Source: Auraticoccus cholistanensis
GTDB taxonomy: Bacteria > Actinomycetota > Actinomycetes > Propionibacteriales > Propionibacteriaceae
NCBI RefSeq assembly: GCF_009742705.1
Contig: NZ_WPCU01000010.1
Location: 50,164-114,163 of the forward strand
Direction of reading: 5' to 3'
DNA: 64,000 bases
Below the pieces are notes generated by a model. The model saw nothing but the letters and a program-made list of their open reading frames with translations, did no database searches and had not been told where the DNA came from. Of this stretch, positions 51,318 through 63,885 are shown one piece after another. Numbering within the stretch: the first letter of the stretch is position 1; each line of letters begins with the position of its first letter. A program made the position numbers and the translations under genes.

Positions 51318-52162
51318 GCACGCACCCGTTCCGCCAGGTCGACGTCTTCGGCTCCCCAGGCCGGGCCGTCTCGGGCAACCCGCTGGCCGTCGTGCTGGCC
51401 GCCGAGGGGGTCGACGAGGAGACCATGCGCTCCTTCGCGAGCTGGACGAACCTGTCCGAGACGACCTTCCTGCTGCCGCCGACCGTGCCCGGGGCGGACT
51501 ACCGGGTGCGGATCTTCACCCCCGCCCGCGCGCTCCCCTTCGCCGGCCACCCCACCCTCGGCTCGGCCGCCGCCTGGCTGGCCGCCGGCGGGGTGCCGGC
51601 CGGTGAGGTCGTCGTGCAGGAGTGCGGGGCCGGGCTGGTCCCGGTGCGCCGCGACGGCGAGCTGCTGGCCTTCCGGGCCCCGGAGCTGCTGCGCCACGAG
51701 CCGGTGGACGCCGAGCTGCGCGAGCGGGTCGCCCGGGGGCTGCGGCTGCCGCCGGAGGCCCTGCTCGAGGTGGTGTGGATCGTCAACGGGCCCAGCTGGA
51801 TCGGGGTGCGGCTGGCCGACGCCGAGCAGGTCCTCGCCGTCGAGCCCGACCCCGTGCCGCTGACCGGGCTGGACGTCGGGCTGGTGGGGCCGCACCCGGC
51901 CGGCGGACCGGCCGACGTCGAGGTGCGCGGGCTGGTGGGCGAGGGCGGGCTGGTGGAGGACCCGGTGACCGGAAGCCTCAACGCCGGCATCGCGCAGTGG
52001 CTGATCGGCAGCGGCCGGCTGCCCGCGCGCTACACCGCGGCCCAGGGGACCCGGCTCGGCCGGGCGGGCCGGGTGCACGTGCGCCAGGAGGACGACGGCA
52101 CCTGGATCGGTGGCGCCGTCACCCCGGTCGTCACCGGCACGGTCGAGCTGCCGCGGCGCTGA
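51314..52162 (+). CDS. PhzF family isomerase/epimerase-like protein
   Basis: This 282-residue protein has the PhzF/diaminopimelate-epimerase-like double fold. The opening FRQVDVFGSPGRAVSGNPLAVVLAA is followed by WTNLSETTFLLPP (the general-acid glutamate), PFAGHPTLGSAAAWL, and the C-terminal GLVEDPVTGSLNAGIAQWL. No phenazine gene is nearby, so its substrate is unknown. The TTG start at 51314 is supported by AGGAGG 7 nt upstream and by the overlap with the GNAT stop. It converges on the diiron-protein gene. Confidence 0.9.
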   Translation: MSTHPFRQVDVFGSPGRAVSGNPLAVVLAAEGVDEETMRSFASWTNLSETTFLLPPTVPGADYRVRIFTPARALPFAGHPTLGSAAAWLAAGGVPAGEVVVQECGAGLVPVRRDGELLAFRAPELLRHEPVDAELRERVARGLRLPPEALLEVVWIVNGPSWIGVRLADAEQVLAVEPDPVPLTGLDVGLVGPHPAGGPADVEVRGLVGEGGLVEDPVTGSLNAGIAQWLIGSGRLPARYTAAQGTRLGRAGRVHVRQEDDGTWIGGAVTPVVTGTVELPRR

Positions 52163-52188
52163 CCGCCGGGTCGGGCCGCCGGCCGGTC

Positions 52189-53196
52189 TCAGGCCGCGTC
52201 GAGGGTGAGGCTGGGACGTCCCTCGGCCCAGTGCGCCAGCAGCTCCTCGGAGAACCGGTCGCCGACGTAGCTGCCCGCCTGCAGGCCGAGCACGACGCCG
52301 GCGGCGAGCTCGGGCTCCAGCGCGAGCAGCGGGCGGAGGACGTCGCGTCGCAGCACCTGCTCGTGGACCGCGTCGGCCTCGACGTGCTCGGCGTAGAACC
52401 GCTCGGTGGCCGGGCCCAGCTCCAGCCGGCGGGCGGCGCGCACCAGCCGGGCGGACCCCGGCGAGGAGGTCAGCTCCACCAGGGCGAACAGCCCCACCGA
52501 GGCCCCGCGCAGGCTCCGGCGCAGCCCGCACAGCGTCTGCAGGTTGACCTCGGCGAGCACCCAGCGGCTGGTGCGGTCCAGGTAGGCGCCGTAGGTGGGG
52601 TCGAGGCCGAGCTCGGTCATCATGTCGGCGAAGAGCGTGGAGTGCATGGCGGCGGCGCGTCCGGCGCCGTACTCGTCGTGCTGCACCGTGACCAGCCCGG
52701 CCTTGGCCGCCCCCTGCAGCCGGGGCACGACCCACGACTGCGGGTCGGCCTCCTTGCGGTGGTAGTGGGCGCGGTGGGCGACGTACTCGGCGAACTGCGC
52801 GGCGGTGCCCTCGCCGGCGAGGTGGTAGCTGATGCCGGTGCCGTCGGCCGGCTCGACCAGCAGGTCGGCGACCACGTCGTCGAGGTCGTCCCCGCCGGGG
52901 AGCTCGGCGCGCAGCGCGGCGAGGTAGTGGTCGGCCATCGCGTGCCGGGCGGCGACCACGGCCGGGGCCCACTCCAGGTCGTCGTCGACGCCCTCGAAGC
53001 CGCGGTAGTGCAGCTCCGAGGTCAGCGCCAGGGCGAGCTGCAGGTCGTGCCCGAAGGGGTCGGAGGGCGTCACCTCGGGGAAGGAGCCGGTGCCGCCGCG
53101 GAGCAGGTCGCAGACGGCCGCCGACAGCTCGCCGCGCGGGGCCGGCAACCTCGGGCGGTCGAGGCGCTCGGCGGCGGGCGGCAGGGTCGTGGTCAC
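52189..53196 (-). CDS. Haem-oxygenase-like iron-containing redox enzyme family protein
   Basis: This is a 335-residue, largely helical protein of the iron-containing redox (haem-oxygenase-like diiron oxygenase/oxidase) group. Candidate metal ligands lie in ELHYRGFEGVDDDLEW, HRAHYHRKEADPQSWV, TVQHDEYGAGRAA and YAEHVEADAVHEQ, matching the Glu/His pattern of HDO proteins. No signal or membrane segment is present. GTG 53196 has GGAAGGAG 5 nt upstream and overlaps the CDGSH stop (GTGA). It is the last gene of a three-gene chain with a CDGSH protein and an NPPY methyltransferase. The reaction is unknown. Confidence 0.85.
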   Translation of the reverse strand: MTTTLPPAAERLDRPRLPAPRGELSAAVCDLLRGGTGSFPEVTPSDPFGHDLQLALALTSELHYRGFEGVDDDLEWAPAVVAARHAMADHYLAALRAELPGGDDLDDVVADLLVEPADGTGISYHLAGEGTAAQFAEYVAHRAHYHRKEADPQSWVVPRLQGAAKAGLVTVQHDEYGAGRAAAMHSTLFADMMTELGLDPTYGAYLDRTSRWVLAEVNLQTLCGLRRSLRGASVGLFALVELTSSPGSARLVRAARRLELGPATERFYAEHVEADAVHEQVLRRDVLRPLLALEPELAAGVVLGLQAGSYVGDRFSEELLAHWAEGRPSLTLDAA

Positions 53197-53426
53197 GGGT
53201 TCTCCTTCCGTCGGCGGCGGCGGCCGCGGTGGCTGGTGTCGCAGAGCGGGTAGATGCTGCTGCGCCGGCAGGTGCACACGGCGACCACCGGACGGTCGGC
53301 GAGCACGCTGCTGCCGTCGGGCAGGTCGATCTCGACCGGGCCCTCGACCAGCACGGGCCCGTCGTCGGCCACCACCACCCGGCGTCGTCCGGGGTCCTCC
53401 GCTGGCACCGTTCCTCCTCCGCTCAC
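53193..53426 (-). CDS. CDGSH iron-sulfur domain protein
   Basis: This is a 77-residue protein with the complete [2Fe-2S] CDGSH signature: Cys51, Cys53, Cys62 and His66 in CTCRRSSIYPLCDTSH. The N-terminal half forms the beta-strands of the domain (VEIDLPDGSSVLADRP). A polybasic tail (RGRRRRRK) could bind nucleic acid or a partner. GTG 53426 overlaps the methyltransferase stop, and its own stop overlaps the diiron gene start, so all three are translationally coupled. The cluster could donate electrons or iron-sulfur units to the diiron protein; this is inference. Confidence 0.92.
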   Translation of the reverse strand: MSGGGTVPAEDPGRRRVVVADDGPVLVEGPVEIDLPDGSSVLADRPVVAVCTCRRSSIYPLCDTSHRGRRRRRKENP

Positions 53427-54121
53427 CGCCGTCGACCCTCCACGACCACCAGTGTCTCCTGCTGCTCCTCAGGCGTCAGCAGCCCCTGCTCCCGCAGCCA
53501 CTGCCGGCGCTGGGTCATCACGGGTCCGAAGGGGACGACCTGCTCCTGCACCACCTCGGCGTCCAGGCCCTGCTCCGCCAGCTGCTGCAGGGTCTCGCGC
53601 ACCCCGGTCACGGTCGACTGCACCAGCACCACCCGCCCCTCGGGCGAGAGCACCTCCCCCACGCCGGCGCAGAACCGGTCCAGCACCATCCGGCCCGTCG
53701 GTCCGCCGTCCCAGCACCGGGCCGTGCGGTGCCGGGGCAGCACGTCGTTCGGGGAGGGGACGTAGGGCGGGTTGCAGACGACCAGGTCGAACTGCGAGCC
53801 GGCGACCGGGGCGAACAGGTTGCCGCGGCGGACGCGGACGGGGGCCCCGCACAGCGCCGCGTTGAGGCGGGCGCTGAGCACCGACCGGAGGGCGAGGTCG
53901 ACCGCCACCACCGAGCGGGCGCCGGCGTGGGCGGCGACCAGGGCCAGGAAGCCGGTCCCGGTGCACACGTCCAGCACGCGTCGTCCGGCGGCCGCCCCCC
54001 GCACGTGGGTGGCGAGCAGCCGGGAGTCGTGCTGGACCCGGTACGTCCCGGGCAGCGCGACCGGCGGCTCGGACCGCCGTCCGCGGGGGGTGAACCAGGC
54101 GTGGGCCTGCGTCTGCGCCAT
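53423..54121 (-). CDS. HemK/Mtq2-like SAM-dependent methyltransferase (NPPY type)
   Basis: This is a 232-residue class I methyltransferase. SAM motif I is RVLDVCTGTGFLALVAA (48-64). The acidic VVAVDLALRS ends beta2. NPPY at 117-120 (VVCNPPYVPSPND) is the motif of enzymes methylating planar nitrogen such as glutamine in release factors or adenine. It lacks the HemK N-terminal helical domain, like Mtq2. It is not next to prfA, so a different protein target is likely. ATG 54121 starts the CDGSH/diiron operon. A 92-bp gap separates it from the LmeA-like gene. Confidence 0.87.
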   Translation of the reverse strand: MAQTQAHAWFTPRGRRSEPPVALPGTYRVQHDSRLLATHVRGAAAGRRVLDVCTGTGFLALVAAHAGARSVVAVDLALRSVLSARLNAALCGAPVRVRRGNLFAPVAGSQFDLVVCNPPYVPSPNDVLPRHRTARCWDGGPTGRMVLDRFCAGVGEVLSPEGRVVLVQSTVTGVRETLQQLAEQGLDAEVVQEQVVPFGPVMTQRRQWLREQGLLTPEEQQETLVVVEGRRR

Positions 54122-54213
54122 GGGCCTCCTCGGTGCCGGGGCCCTGGAGCGAGCCGTTGCTCCCCCGGTATCCCGTCGCGCCGGCGACCAAACCGCGGCC
54201 CGGGCCGCGGGCG

Positions 54214-54951
54214 TCAGCCGGCGGTGGACAGGTCGACGTCGGTGCCGCTGAAGTCCAGGCTCATCCCCTCCGGGGTGGAGCGGAGCGCGTCCGCGCCGAG
54301 CCCCAGCGGCAGCTCGAGGGGGACGGGCCGCACGACGGCGGCGGTGATGCTCTCGGCCAGCGCGTCGGGGATGTCGTAGCTGGCCACGTTGAGCCGTACG
54401 TCGGTGAGCACGAGCTGGCGGCCGTAGGCGCCGTCGAGCACCGGCAGCCCGCTCACCTCGATGGGCACGTCGACCCCGAAGAGCTCGGCGTCGTGCGCCA
54501 CCACCCAGCGGGTGCCGGCGTCGGTGACCTCGCCCGGCGACACCGGCTCACCCGCGAGCCGGCTGATCTCGGCGTAGCCGACGTCGGCGCTGCCGTCGAG
54601 CCGGCCCGCCACCGAGGTCGTGAAGCCGTCGGAGGAGCGCACCTGCTGCAGGTCGAGCTGCAGCCGCTCCACGCTCAGCTGCTGCGCCCCCGAGCCCACG
54701 GTGGTGGCCCCGCTGCTGACCTTCACCCGCTCGAGCTCCCCGGCGAGCAGCTGGGTCAGGAAGGGGGTGCCGGTGACGTCGACCTGCGGCGGGACGGCGG
54801 TGCCGAGGGCGTGCTGCACCTGGGCCGCGGCCCGGTCCTCGGCCACCCCCTCGGCGACCCGGTCCGCGACCACCAGCCCCACCGCGAGCAGGGCCAGCAC
54901 CAGCATCCCGACGACCAGCCGTGCCACCCCGCGCGCGGAGCCTGCGGCCAC
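54214..54951 (-). CDS. LmeA-like phospholipid-binding protein (DUF2993)
   Basis: This is a 245-residue protein with one N-terminal transmembrane or uncleaved signal helix (ARLVVGMLVLALLAVGLVVA, residues 10-29) and a long extracytoplasmic beta-rich DUF2993 domain. LmeA of mycobacteria binds phosphatidylinositol and supports mannan elongation, so an envelope-lipid role is plausible. GTG 54951 lies one base after the dapB stop, making it the downstream partner of the M16-dapB unit. Confidence 0.85.
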   Translation of the reverse strand: MAAGSARGVARLVVGMLVLALLAVGLVVADRVAEGVAEDRAAAQVQHALGTAVPPQVDVTGTPFLTQLLAGELERVKVSSGATTVGSGAQQLSVERLQLDLQQVRSSDGFTTSVAGRLDGSADVGYAEISRLAGEPVSPGEVTDAGTRWVVAHDAELFGVDVPIEVSGLPVLDGAYGRQLVLTDVRLNVASYDIPDALAESITAAVVRPVPLELPLGLGADALRSTPEGMSLDFSGTDVDLSTAG

Positions 54952-54952
54952 G

Positions 54953-59294
<4,342 letters not shown>

Positions 59295-59390
59295 GGGGAT
59301 GTCCTCTCGTGGTGCGCCGACCACGCGTGCCTGCGCCCGACCCGGTCTTCGATCGAGGCCCGCGGAGCCGTGCTCCGAAGGCCACTACCG

Positions 59391-59413
59391 AGGACCGAGG
59401 TCCTGGGCCCAGC
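59391..59413. promoter_or_regulatory. Adjacent palindromes in the rpsO-pnp intergenic region
   Basis: AGGACCGAGGTCCT (59391-59404) and CTGGGCCCAG (59404-59413) are back-to-back dyads in the pnp leader. Structured RNase targets in this region autoregulate pnp in other bacteria; a similar role here is possible but unproven. Confidence 0.3.
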
Positions 59414-59508
59414 AGGTGTCGGCTGTGGTTGGGTCCGTGTTCAGTTGTGGTGCCCGGGCTGGGACCGGGTCGGGAGCACGACGCCTCGCGCCGTGCCCCC
59501 GCCCGGGT

Positions 59509-59772
59509 TCAGCGACGCAGGCCGAGGCGCGCGATCAGCGAGCGGTAGTGCTCGATGTCGTTGCGCGCCACGTAGTTGAGCAGCCGGCGGCGCTGGCCGA
59601 CCATCAGCATCAGGCCGCGCCGGCTGTGGTGGTCACCCTTGTGCTGCTTCAGGTGCTCGGTGAGGTGGGCGATGCGCTTGCTGAGCAGCGCGATCTGCAC
59701 GTCCGGGGAGCCGGTGTCACCCGGGTGGGTCGCGTACTCCTCGATGATCTTGTTCTTGGTGTCAGCGTCCAT
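59509..59772 (-). CDS. rpsO: 30S ribosomal protein S15
   Basis: This is an 87-residue S15 that organises the 16S central domain. Landmarks are [21 protein letters not shown] and [20 protein letters not shown] ending [13 protein letters not shown] 59772 has GGGGAGC upstream. The 252-bp upstream region holds TAGAGT (59909-59904, minus), a candidate -10 giving a leader of about 125 nt. rpsO precedes pnp as usual; ribF, its normal upstream neighbour, is 3 kb away. Confidence 0.97.
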   Translation of the reverse strand: MDADTKNKIIEEYATHPGDTGSPDVQIALLSKRIAHLTEHLKQHKGDHHSRRGLMLMVGQRRRLLNYVARNDIEHYRSLIARLGLRR

Positions 59773-59903
59773 GTGTGCTGAGCTCCCCTCGTGTCTCGTT
59801 GCGCGGCGCTCCCGCCACCGGACCGCTGGGGCCTGCTGGTGGATCCACTCGGTGTGGGTAGGAGCCCTTGGGCATCCGCGGCCGATCGAACGGCATCGTC
59901 TGG

Positions 59904-59972
59904 ACTCTACCAGTGGCGTCCGAGCCAGGCGAATCCCACCTGTCGCACGGTGCTGCATCGATTGAGTAACGT
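59904..59972. promoter_or_regulatory. Divergent -10 boxes for rpsO and the oxidoreductase operon
   Basis: TAGAGT (59909-59904, minus) faces rpsO. TAACGT (59967-59972, plus) faces the Gfo/Idh/MocA gene. ATCGAT at 59957-59962 directly before the plus -10 resembles the centre of LacI-type operators and the site at 18363-18368. Confidence 0.4.
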
Positions 59973-60024
59973 CGTGCCCGCAAGGCCCACCCTGTCGAAC
60001 ACCACCGAGGAGCTGCACCGTCCC

Positions 60025-61173
60025 ATGGCCACGTCTGAGTCCACCACGACCCTCCCCGGCGACCCCGCCCCGCCCGACGAGCTGAGGGTCGGGGTCATCG
60101 GCCTCGGCTTCGCCGGCACCACGCACCTGGACGCCTTCACCGCGCTGCCCGGCGCCCGGGTGGTGGCCCTGGCCGGTCAGGAGCCGGCCCGGCTGGCGGA
60201 GCTGGCCGACACCCGCGGCGTCGAGAGCCGCTACGCCGACTGGCAGGACCTGGTCGCCCGCGACGACCTCGACATCGTCTCCATCGGCGTGCCGAACGAC
60301 CTGCATCACCCGATCGCGGTGGCCGCGCTGAGCAGCGGCAAGCACGTGTTCTGCGAGAAGCCGCTGGCCGTGAACGGCGACCTGGCCCAGGAGATGGTCG
60401 ACGCCGCCCGGGCAGCGGACCGCGTGCTGGAGGTGGCCTACAACCACCGTCGCCGCACCGACGTGCAGTGGCTGCGCCGCCACCTCGACTCGCGGCCCTT
60501 CGGCGACATCTACCACTCCCGGGCCAGCTGGATGCGGCGCACCGGCATCCCGGGCCTGGGCTCGTGGTTCACCAGCAGGACGGCCGCCGGCGGCGGCCCG
60601 CTGATCGACCTGGGCTCCCACGTGCTGGACATCGCGCTGTTCCTGCTCGACGAGCCCCGGGTCACCAGCGTCTCGGCCGTGGCCTACGACCGGCTGGGGA
60701 CGGCCGGGCGCGGCGGCAGCACCCGCGGCGTCAGCGAGCGCCGGGACTTCCCCTACGAGGTGGAGGACTTCGCCAGCGCCCTGCTGCGGCTGGACAACGG
60801 CGCCAGCCTGCACCTGGAGGCCTCCTGGGCCTCCTACTCCAAGGCCGACGAGGACATCGAGGTCGACCTGCTGGGGGCGACCGGCGGGGCCCGGCTGCAC
60901 GTGGACAACTACTCCACCACCGACACCCTGACCCTCTACTCCGACGTGGCGGGCGCACCCACGGTGTCGCGGCCGCGGCTGACGGACCCGGGCCGGCACC
61001 ACCAGGCGGTGATCGCGGAGTTCCTGGCCGCCATCGCCCTGGGCGAGCAGGTCCCGGCCGGCCAGCCCCGCCACACCGGCCACTACGGCGAGTTCGCGCT
61101 CCACCGCAGCCGCGTGCTCGACGCCGTCTACTCCTCCGCTGCGGAGCGTCGAGAGGTCGAGGTCGTCCGATGA
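60025..61173 (+). CDS. Gfo/Idh/MocA family oxidoreductase
   Basis: This is a 382-residue NAD(P)-dependent sugar or inositol dehydrogenase-like protein. The N-terminal Rossmann motif is [17 protein letters not shown] (22-38), with the EKP lysine at 111-113 (FCEKPLAV). The C-terminal alpha/beta domain includes [19 protein letters not shown], which supplies the family aspartate/histidine near residues 190-205. The substrate is undetermined. ATG 60025 follows GAGGAG at some distance. It overlaps thuA (ATGA), a recurrent pairing in sugar-derivative catabolism. Confidence 0.9.
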   Translation: MATSESTTTLPGDPAPPDELRVGVIGLGFAGTTHLDAFTALPGARVVALAGQEPARLAELADTRGVESRYADWQDLVARDDLDIVSIGVPNDLHHPIAVAALSSGKHVFCEKPLAVNGDLAQEMVDAARAADRVLEVAYNHRRRTDVQWLRRHLDSRPFGDIYHSRASWMRRTGIPGLGSWFTSRTAAGGGPLIDLGSHVLDIALFLLDEPRVTSVSAVAYDRLGTAGRGGSTRGVSERRDFPYEVEDFASALLRLDNGASLHLEASWASYSKADEDIEVDLLGATGGARLHVDNYSTTDTLTLYSDVAGAPTVSRPRLTDPGRHHQAVIAEFLAAIALGEQVPAGQPRHTGHYGEFALHRSRVLDAVYSSAAERREVEVVR

Positions 61174-61934
61174 GCACCGAGAACCAGCCCACCGCGTCCG
61201 CCCCGCTGCGGGTCACCGTCTGGAACGAGTTCCAGCACGAGACCCGTGGTGACGAGCGGGTGCTGGCCCACTACCCCGACGGCATCCACACCGTCGTGGC
61301 CGACGGCCTGCGCGAGGTGCTGGGGGACGCGGTGCAGGTGCGCACCGCCACCCAGCCCGAGCCCGAGCACGGCCTCACCGAGGAGGTGCTGGCCGGGACC
61401 GACGTGCTGATGTGGTGGGGCCACATCCGTCACGCCGAGGTCGAGGACGAGGTCGTCGAGCGGGTGCTGCGCCACGTCCACGCCGGGATGGGCATCGTGG
61501 TGCTGCACTCGGGCCACTACTCCAAGGTGTTCACCCGGCTGATGGGCTCGACCTGCTCGCTGCGGTGGCGCAACGAGGGCGAGCGCGAGCTGGTGTGGAC
61601 CATCGACGAGACGCACCCGATCGCCGAGGGCGTGCCGAACCCGATCCAGATCCCGCAGCAGGAGATGTACGGCGAGCCGTTCGACATCCCGGCCCCGCAC
61701 GAGCTGGTCTTCGTCTCCTCCTTCGCCGGCGGGGAGGTCTTCCGCTCCGGGGTGACCTACCGTCGTGGCCGCGGCCGGGTGTTCTACTTCTCCCCCGGCG
61801 ACCAGGAGTACCCCGTCTACCACCACCCCGACGTCCGCCGGGTGCTGGCCAACGGGGTGCGCTGGGCCCGCCCCCGCCACGAGCGCCGGACGCTGACAGC
61901 CGACCCCCACCCCCTGGGGTGGTTCGAGGGCTGA
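61170..61934 (+). CDS. ThuA-domain (trehalose utilisation) protein
   Basis: This is a 254-residue protein with the flavodoxin/glutamine-amidotransferase-like ThuA fold. [16 protein letters not shown] opens the domain. [20 protein letters not shown] and [19 protein letters not shown] form the central sheet, and [19 protein letters not shown] ends it. ThuA is required for alpha-glucoside use in rhizobia; the chemistry is not firmly known. The start overlaps the oxidoreductase stop, so both belong to one pathway. Confidence 0.9.
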   Translation: MSTENQPTASAPLRVTVWNEFQHETRGDERVLAHYPDGIHTVVADGLREVLGDAVQVRTATQPEPEHGLTEEVLAGTDVLMWWGHIRHAEVEDEVVERVLRHVHAGMGIVVLHSGHYSKVFTRLMGSTCSLRWRNEGERELVWTIDETHPIAEGVPNPIQIPQQEMYGEPFDIPAPHELVFVSSFAGGEVFRSGVTYRRGRGRVFYFSPGDQEYPVYHHPDVRRVLANGVRWARPRHERRTLTADPHPLGWFEG

Positions 61935-61936
61935 GC

Positions 61937-62608
61937 ATGCTGCAGTCCCCCGCCGTGCGGGCCGGGCTGACCCTGGCCGCCGCCACCGGTGTCTACGGCG
62001 TCTCCTTCGGGGCGCTGGCCACCACGGCGGGGCTGGGCGTGCTGCAGGCCCAGGCCCTCAGCGCGCTGATGTTCACCGGTGGCTCGCAGTTCGCCTTCAT
62101 CGGGGTGGTGGCGGGCGGTGGCAGCGGTGCCGCCGCCACCGCCGCCGCCGCCCTGCTGGGGCTGCGCAACGCGGTCTACGCGGTGCAGATGAACGCGCTG
62201 CTGGCCCCGCGCGGGCTGCTGCACAAGGTCGCCCACGCCCAGGTCACGATCGACGAGTCCGTCGCGCTCGCCTCCGCCCAGACCGACCCCGACGAGCGGC
62301 GTCGGGGGTTCTGGGCCGCGGGCGCGGGCATCTTCGTGCTGTGGAACCTGTCCACGCTGCTGGGGTCGCTGCTGGGCAACGCCCTGGGCGACCCCCGCGC
62401 GTGGGGGCTCGACGGGGCGGCCGTGGCGGCCTTCCTGGGTCTGCTGTGGCCGCGGCTGCGGGGACGGGACCCGGTGGCGGTCGCCGTGGTCTGCGTGCTG
62501 GTGACCGTGGTGGCGGTCCCCTGGCTGCCGCCCGGGCTGCCGATCCTGCTGGCGGCGGCGGTGGCGGTGGTGATGCACGTGGTGCTGGTGCGGAGGAGGT
62601 CGCGGTGA
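61937..62608 (+). CDS. AzlC family amino-acid exporter subunit
   Basis: This is a 223-residue membrane protein of the AzlC/YgaZ branched-chain amino acid exporter family. It has an N-terminal GVYGVSFGALATTAGLGVLQAQ motif, then FTGGSQFAFIGVVAGGG and LLGLRNAVYAVQMNALL, which are family signatures, and about five to six helices. ATG 61937 is two bases after the thuA stop. It overlaps azlD (GTGA). The link to the sugar-type genes upstream is only positional. Confidence 0.9.
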   Translation: MLQSPAVRAGLTLAAATGVYGVSFGALATTAGLGVLQAQALSALMFTGGSQFAFIGVVAGGGSGAAATAAAALLGLRNAVYAVQMNALLAPRGLLHKVAHAQVTIDESVALASAQTDPDERRRGFWAAGAGIFVLWNLSTLLGSLLGNALGDPRAWGLDGAAVAAFLGLLWPRLRGRDPVAVAVVCVLVTVVAVPWLPPGLPILLAAAVAVVMHVVLVRRRSR

Positions 62609-62916
62609 ACCTGTGGGCCTGGGTGCTGGTGGCCTGCGTGACCGCCTTCGCCACCAAGCTGGTGGGCTGGCTGCTGCCGGCCGAGAAGCTGCAGCGCCCC
62701 TGGCTGCTGCAGGCGGCCGGGACGCTGACGGTGGGCCTGCTGGCCTCGCTGACGGTGATGAACGCGGTGGCCGCCGGTCAGGAGCTGCGCCCGGACGCGC
62801 GGCTGCTCGCCCTGGCCGCGGCGGCGGTGGCGCTGCTGCTGCGGGCGCCGTTCCTGGTGGTGGTGCTGGCGGGAGCCGTGGCGGCCGCGCTGGGACGGCT
62901 GCTCGGGCTGCCCTGA
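62605..62916 (+). CDS. AzlD-domain protein
   Basis: This is a 103-residue partner of AzlC with three to four hydrophobic helices (LWAWVLVACVTAFATKLVGWL, AAGTLTVGLLASLTVMNAV, and a C-terminal valine/alanine-rich helix). Length is typical of AzlD/YgaH. GTG 62605 has GGAGGAGG about 6 nt upstream and overlaps the azlC stop, so the two exporter subunits are made together. It converges on ribF with a 25-bp gap. Confidence 0.88.
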   Translation: MNLWAWVLVACVTAFATKLVGWLLPAEKLQRPWLLQAAGTLTVGLLASLTVMNAVAAGQELRPDARLLALAAAAVALLLRAPFLVVVLAGAVAAALGRLLGLP

Positions 62917-62941
62917 GCGCGACCGGGCCGGGCGGGGGGAG

Positions 62942-63832
62942 TCAGCCCTGCAGCACCTGGCGGATCTGCTCGACGTCGAGGCGGATCTGGGCGACCAGGT
63001 CGTCCACGCCGGTGTAGCGGACCTGGCCGCGGACCCAGGCGGTGAACTCGACCTCGATCTCCAGCCCGTACAGCTGCAGGTCCGTGCGCCCGATCACGTT
63101 GGACTCGACCCGGCGCTGGACCCCGTCGAACGTGGGGTTGGTGCCGACGGAGATCGCGGCCGGGTGCCGTCCGGCGTCGGGGCCGCTGGAGACGGTCAGC
63201 CAGCCGGCGTAGATGCCGTCGCCCGGGACCGCCATCGACTCCGGCACCAGCAGGTTCGCGGTGGGGAACCCGAGCTCGCGGCCCCGCCGGTCGCCGACCA
63301 CCACCACCCCGCGGAAGCAGTAGGGACGGCCCAGCAGCCGGTTCGCGGTCGCCAGGTCGCCCTCGGCCAGGGCGGCGCGGATGCGGGTCGAGGAGACCGG
63401 CAGGCCGTCGAGCTGGGCCAGCGGCACCGACTCCACCACCACCTCGTCGCCGAACAGCTCGGCGAGCGTGGCGGCGGTCCCGGCGGCCCGGTGGCCGAAG
63501 GTGAAGTTCTCCCCCACCAGCACGCGGGCCGGCTGCAGCGGCCGCAGCACCCGGTCGACGAACTCCGCCGGGGACCAGCGCGAGATCTCGGCGCTGAAGG
63601 GCACGACCACGACCTCGTCGGCGCCGGCCTCGCGCAGCAGCCGGTCCCGCTGGGCGGGGTCGGACAGCAGCCGGGGCTCGGCCCCCGGGCGGATCACCGA
63701 CACCGGGTGGGGCCAGAAGGTCACCGCGACCACCCGGGCACCGGGCTGGTGCTCGCGGGCCAGCTCGAGGAGCCTGCGGTGACCGGTGTGCACCCCGTCG
63801 AAGGTGCCGATCACGACTGCCGACCCGCTCAT
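62942..63832 (-). CDS. ribF: Bifunctional riboflavin kinase / FAD synthetase
   Basis: This is a 296-residue enzyme making FMN and FAD. The N-terminal nucleotidyltransferase has IGTFDGVHTGHRRLL (HxGH) and SSTRIRAAL. The C-terminal flavokinase has RGRELGFPTANL (the PTAN motif) and ending elements WVRGQVRYTGVDDLVAQI. ATG 63832 follows GGAGAGGGACGG. It lies 53 bp after truB on the same strand, matching the conserved truB-ribF-rpsO-pnp order, which is interrupted here before rpsO. Confidence 0.96.
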   Translation of the reverse strand: MSGSAVVIGTFDGVHTGHRRLLELAREHQPGARVVAVTFWPHPVSVIRPGAEPRLLSDPAQRDRLLREAGADEVVVVPFSAEISRWSPAEFVDRVLRPLQPARVLVGENFTFGHRAAGTAATLAELFGDEVVVESVPLAQLDGLPVSSTRIRAALAEGDLATANRLLGRPYCFRGVVVVGDRRGRELGFPTANLLVPESMAVPGDGIYAGWLTVSSGPDAGRHPAAISVGTNPTFDGVQRRVESNVIGRTDLQLYGLEIEVEFTAWVRGQVRYTGVDDLVAQIRLDVEQIRQVLQG

Positions 63833-63885
63833 CCGTCCCTCTCCGCCCAACCCGTGCTCCGGCCGCCCGTCATCGTAGTGCCCGC

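Noticed and set aside
51314-52162. Phenazine biosynthesis cluster
   Set aside because: The PhzF family is broad and no other phz-type gene is nearby; it is co-transcribed with a GNAT protein only.
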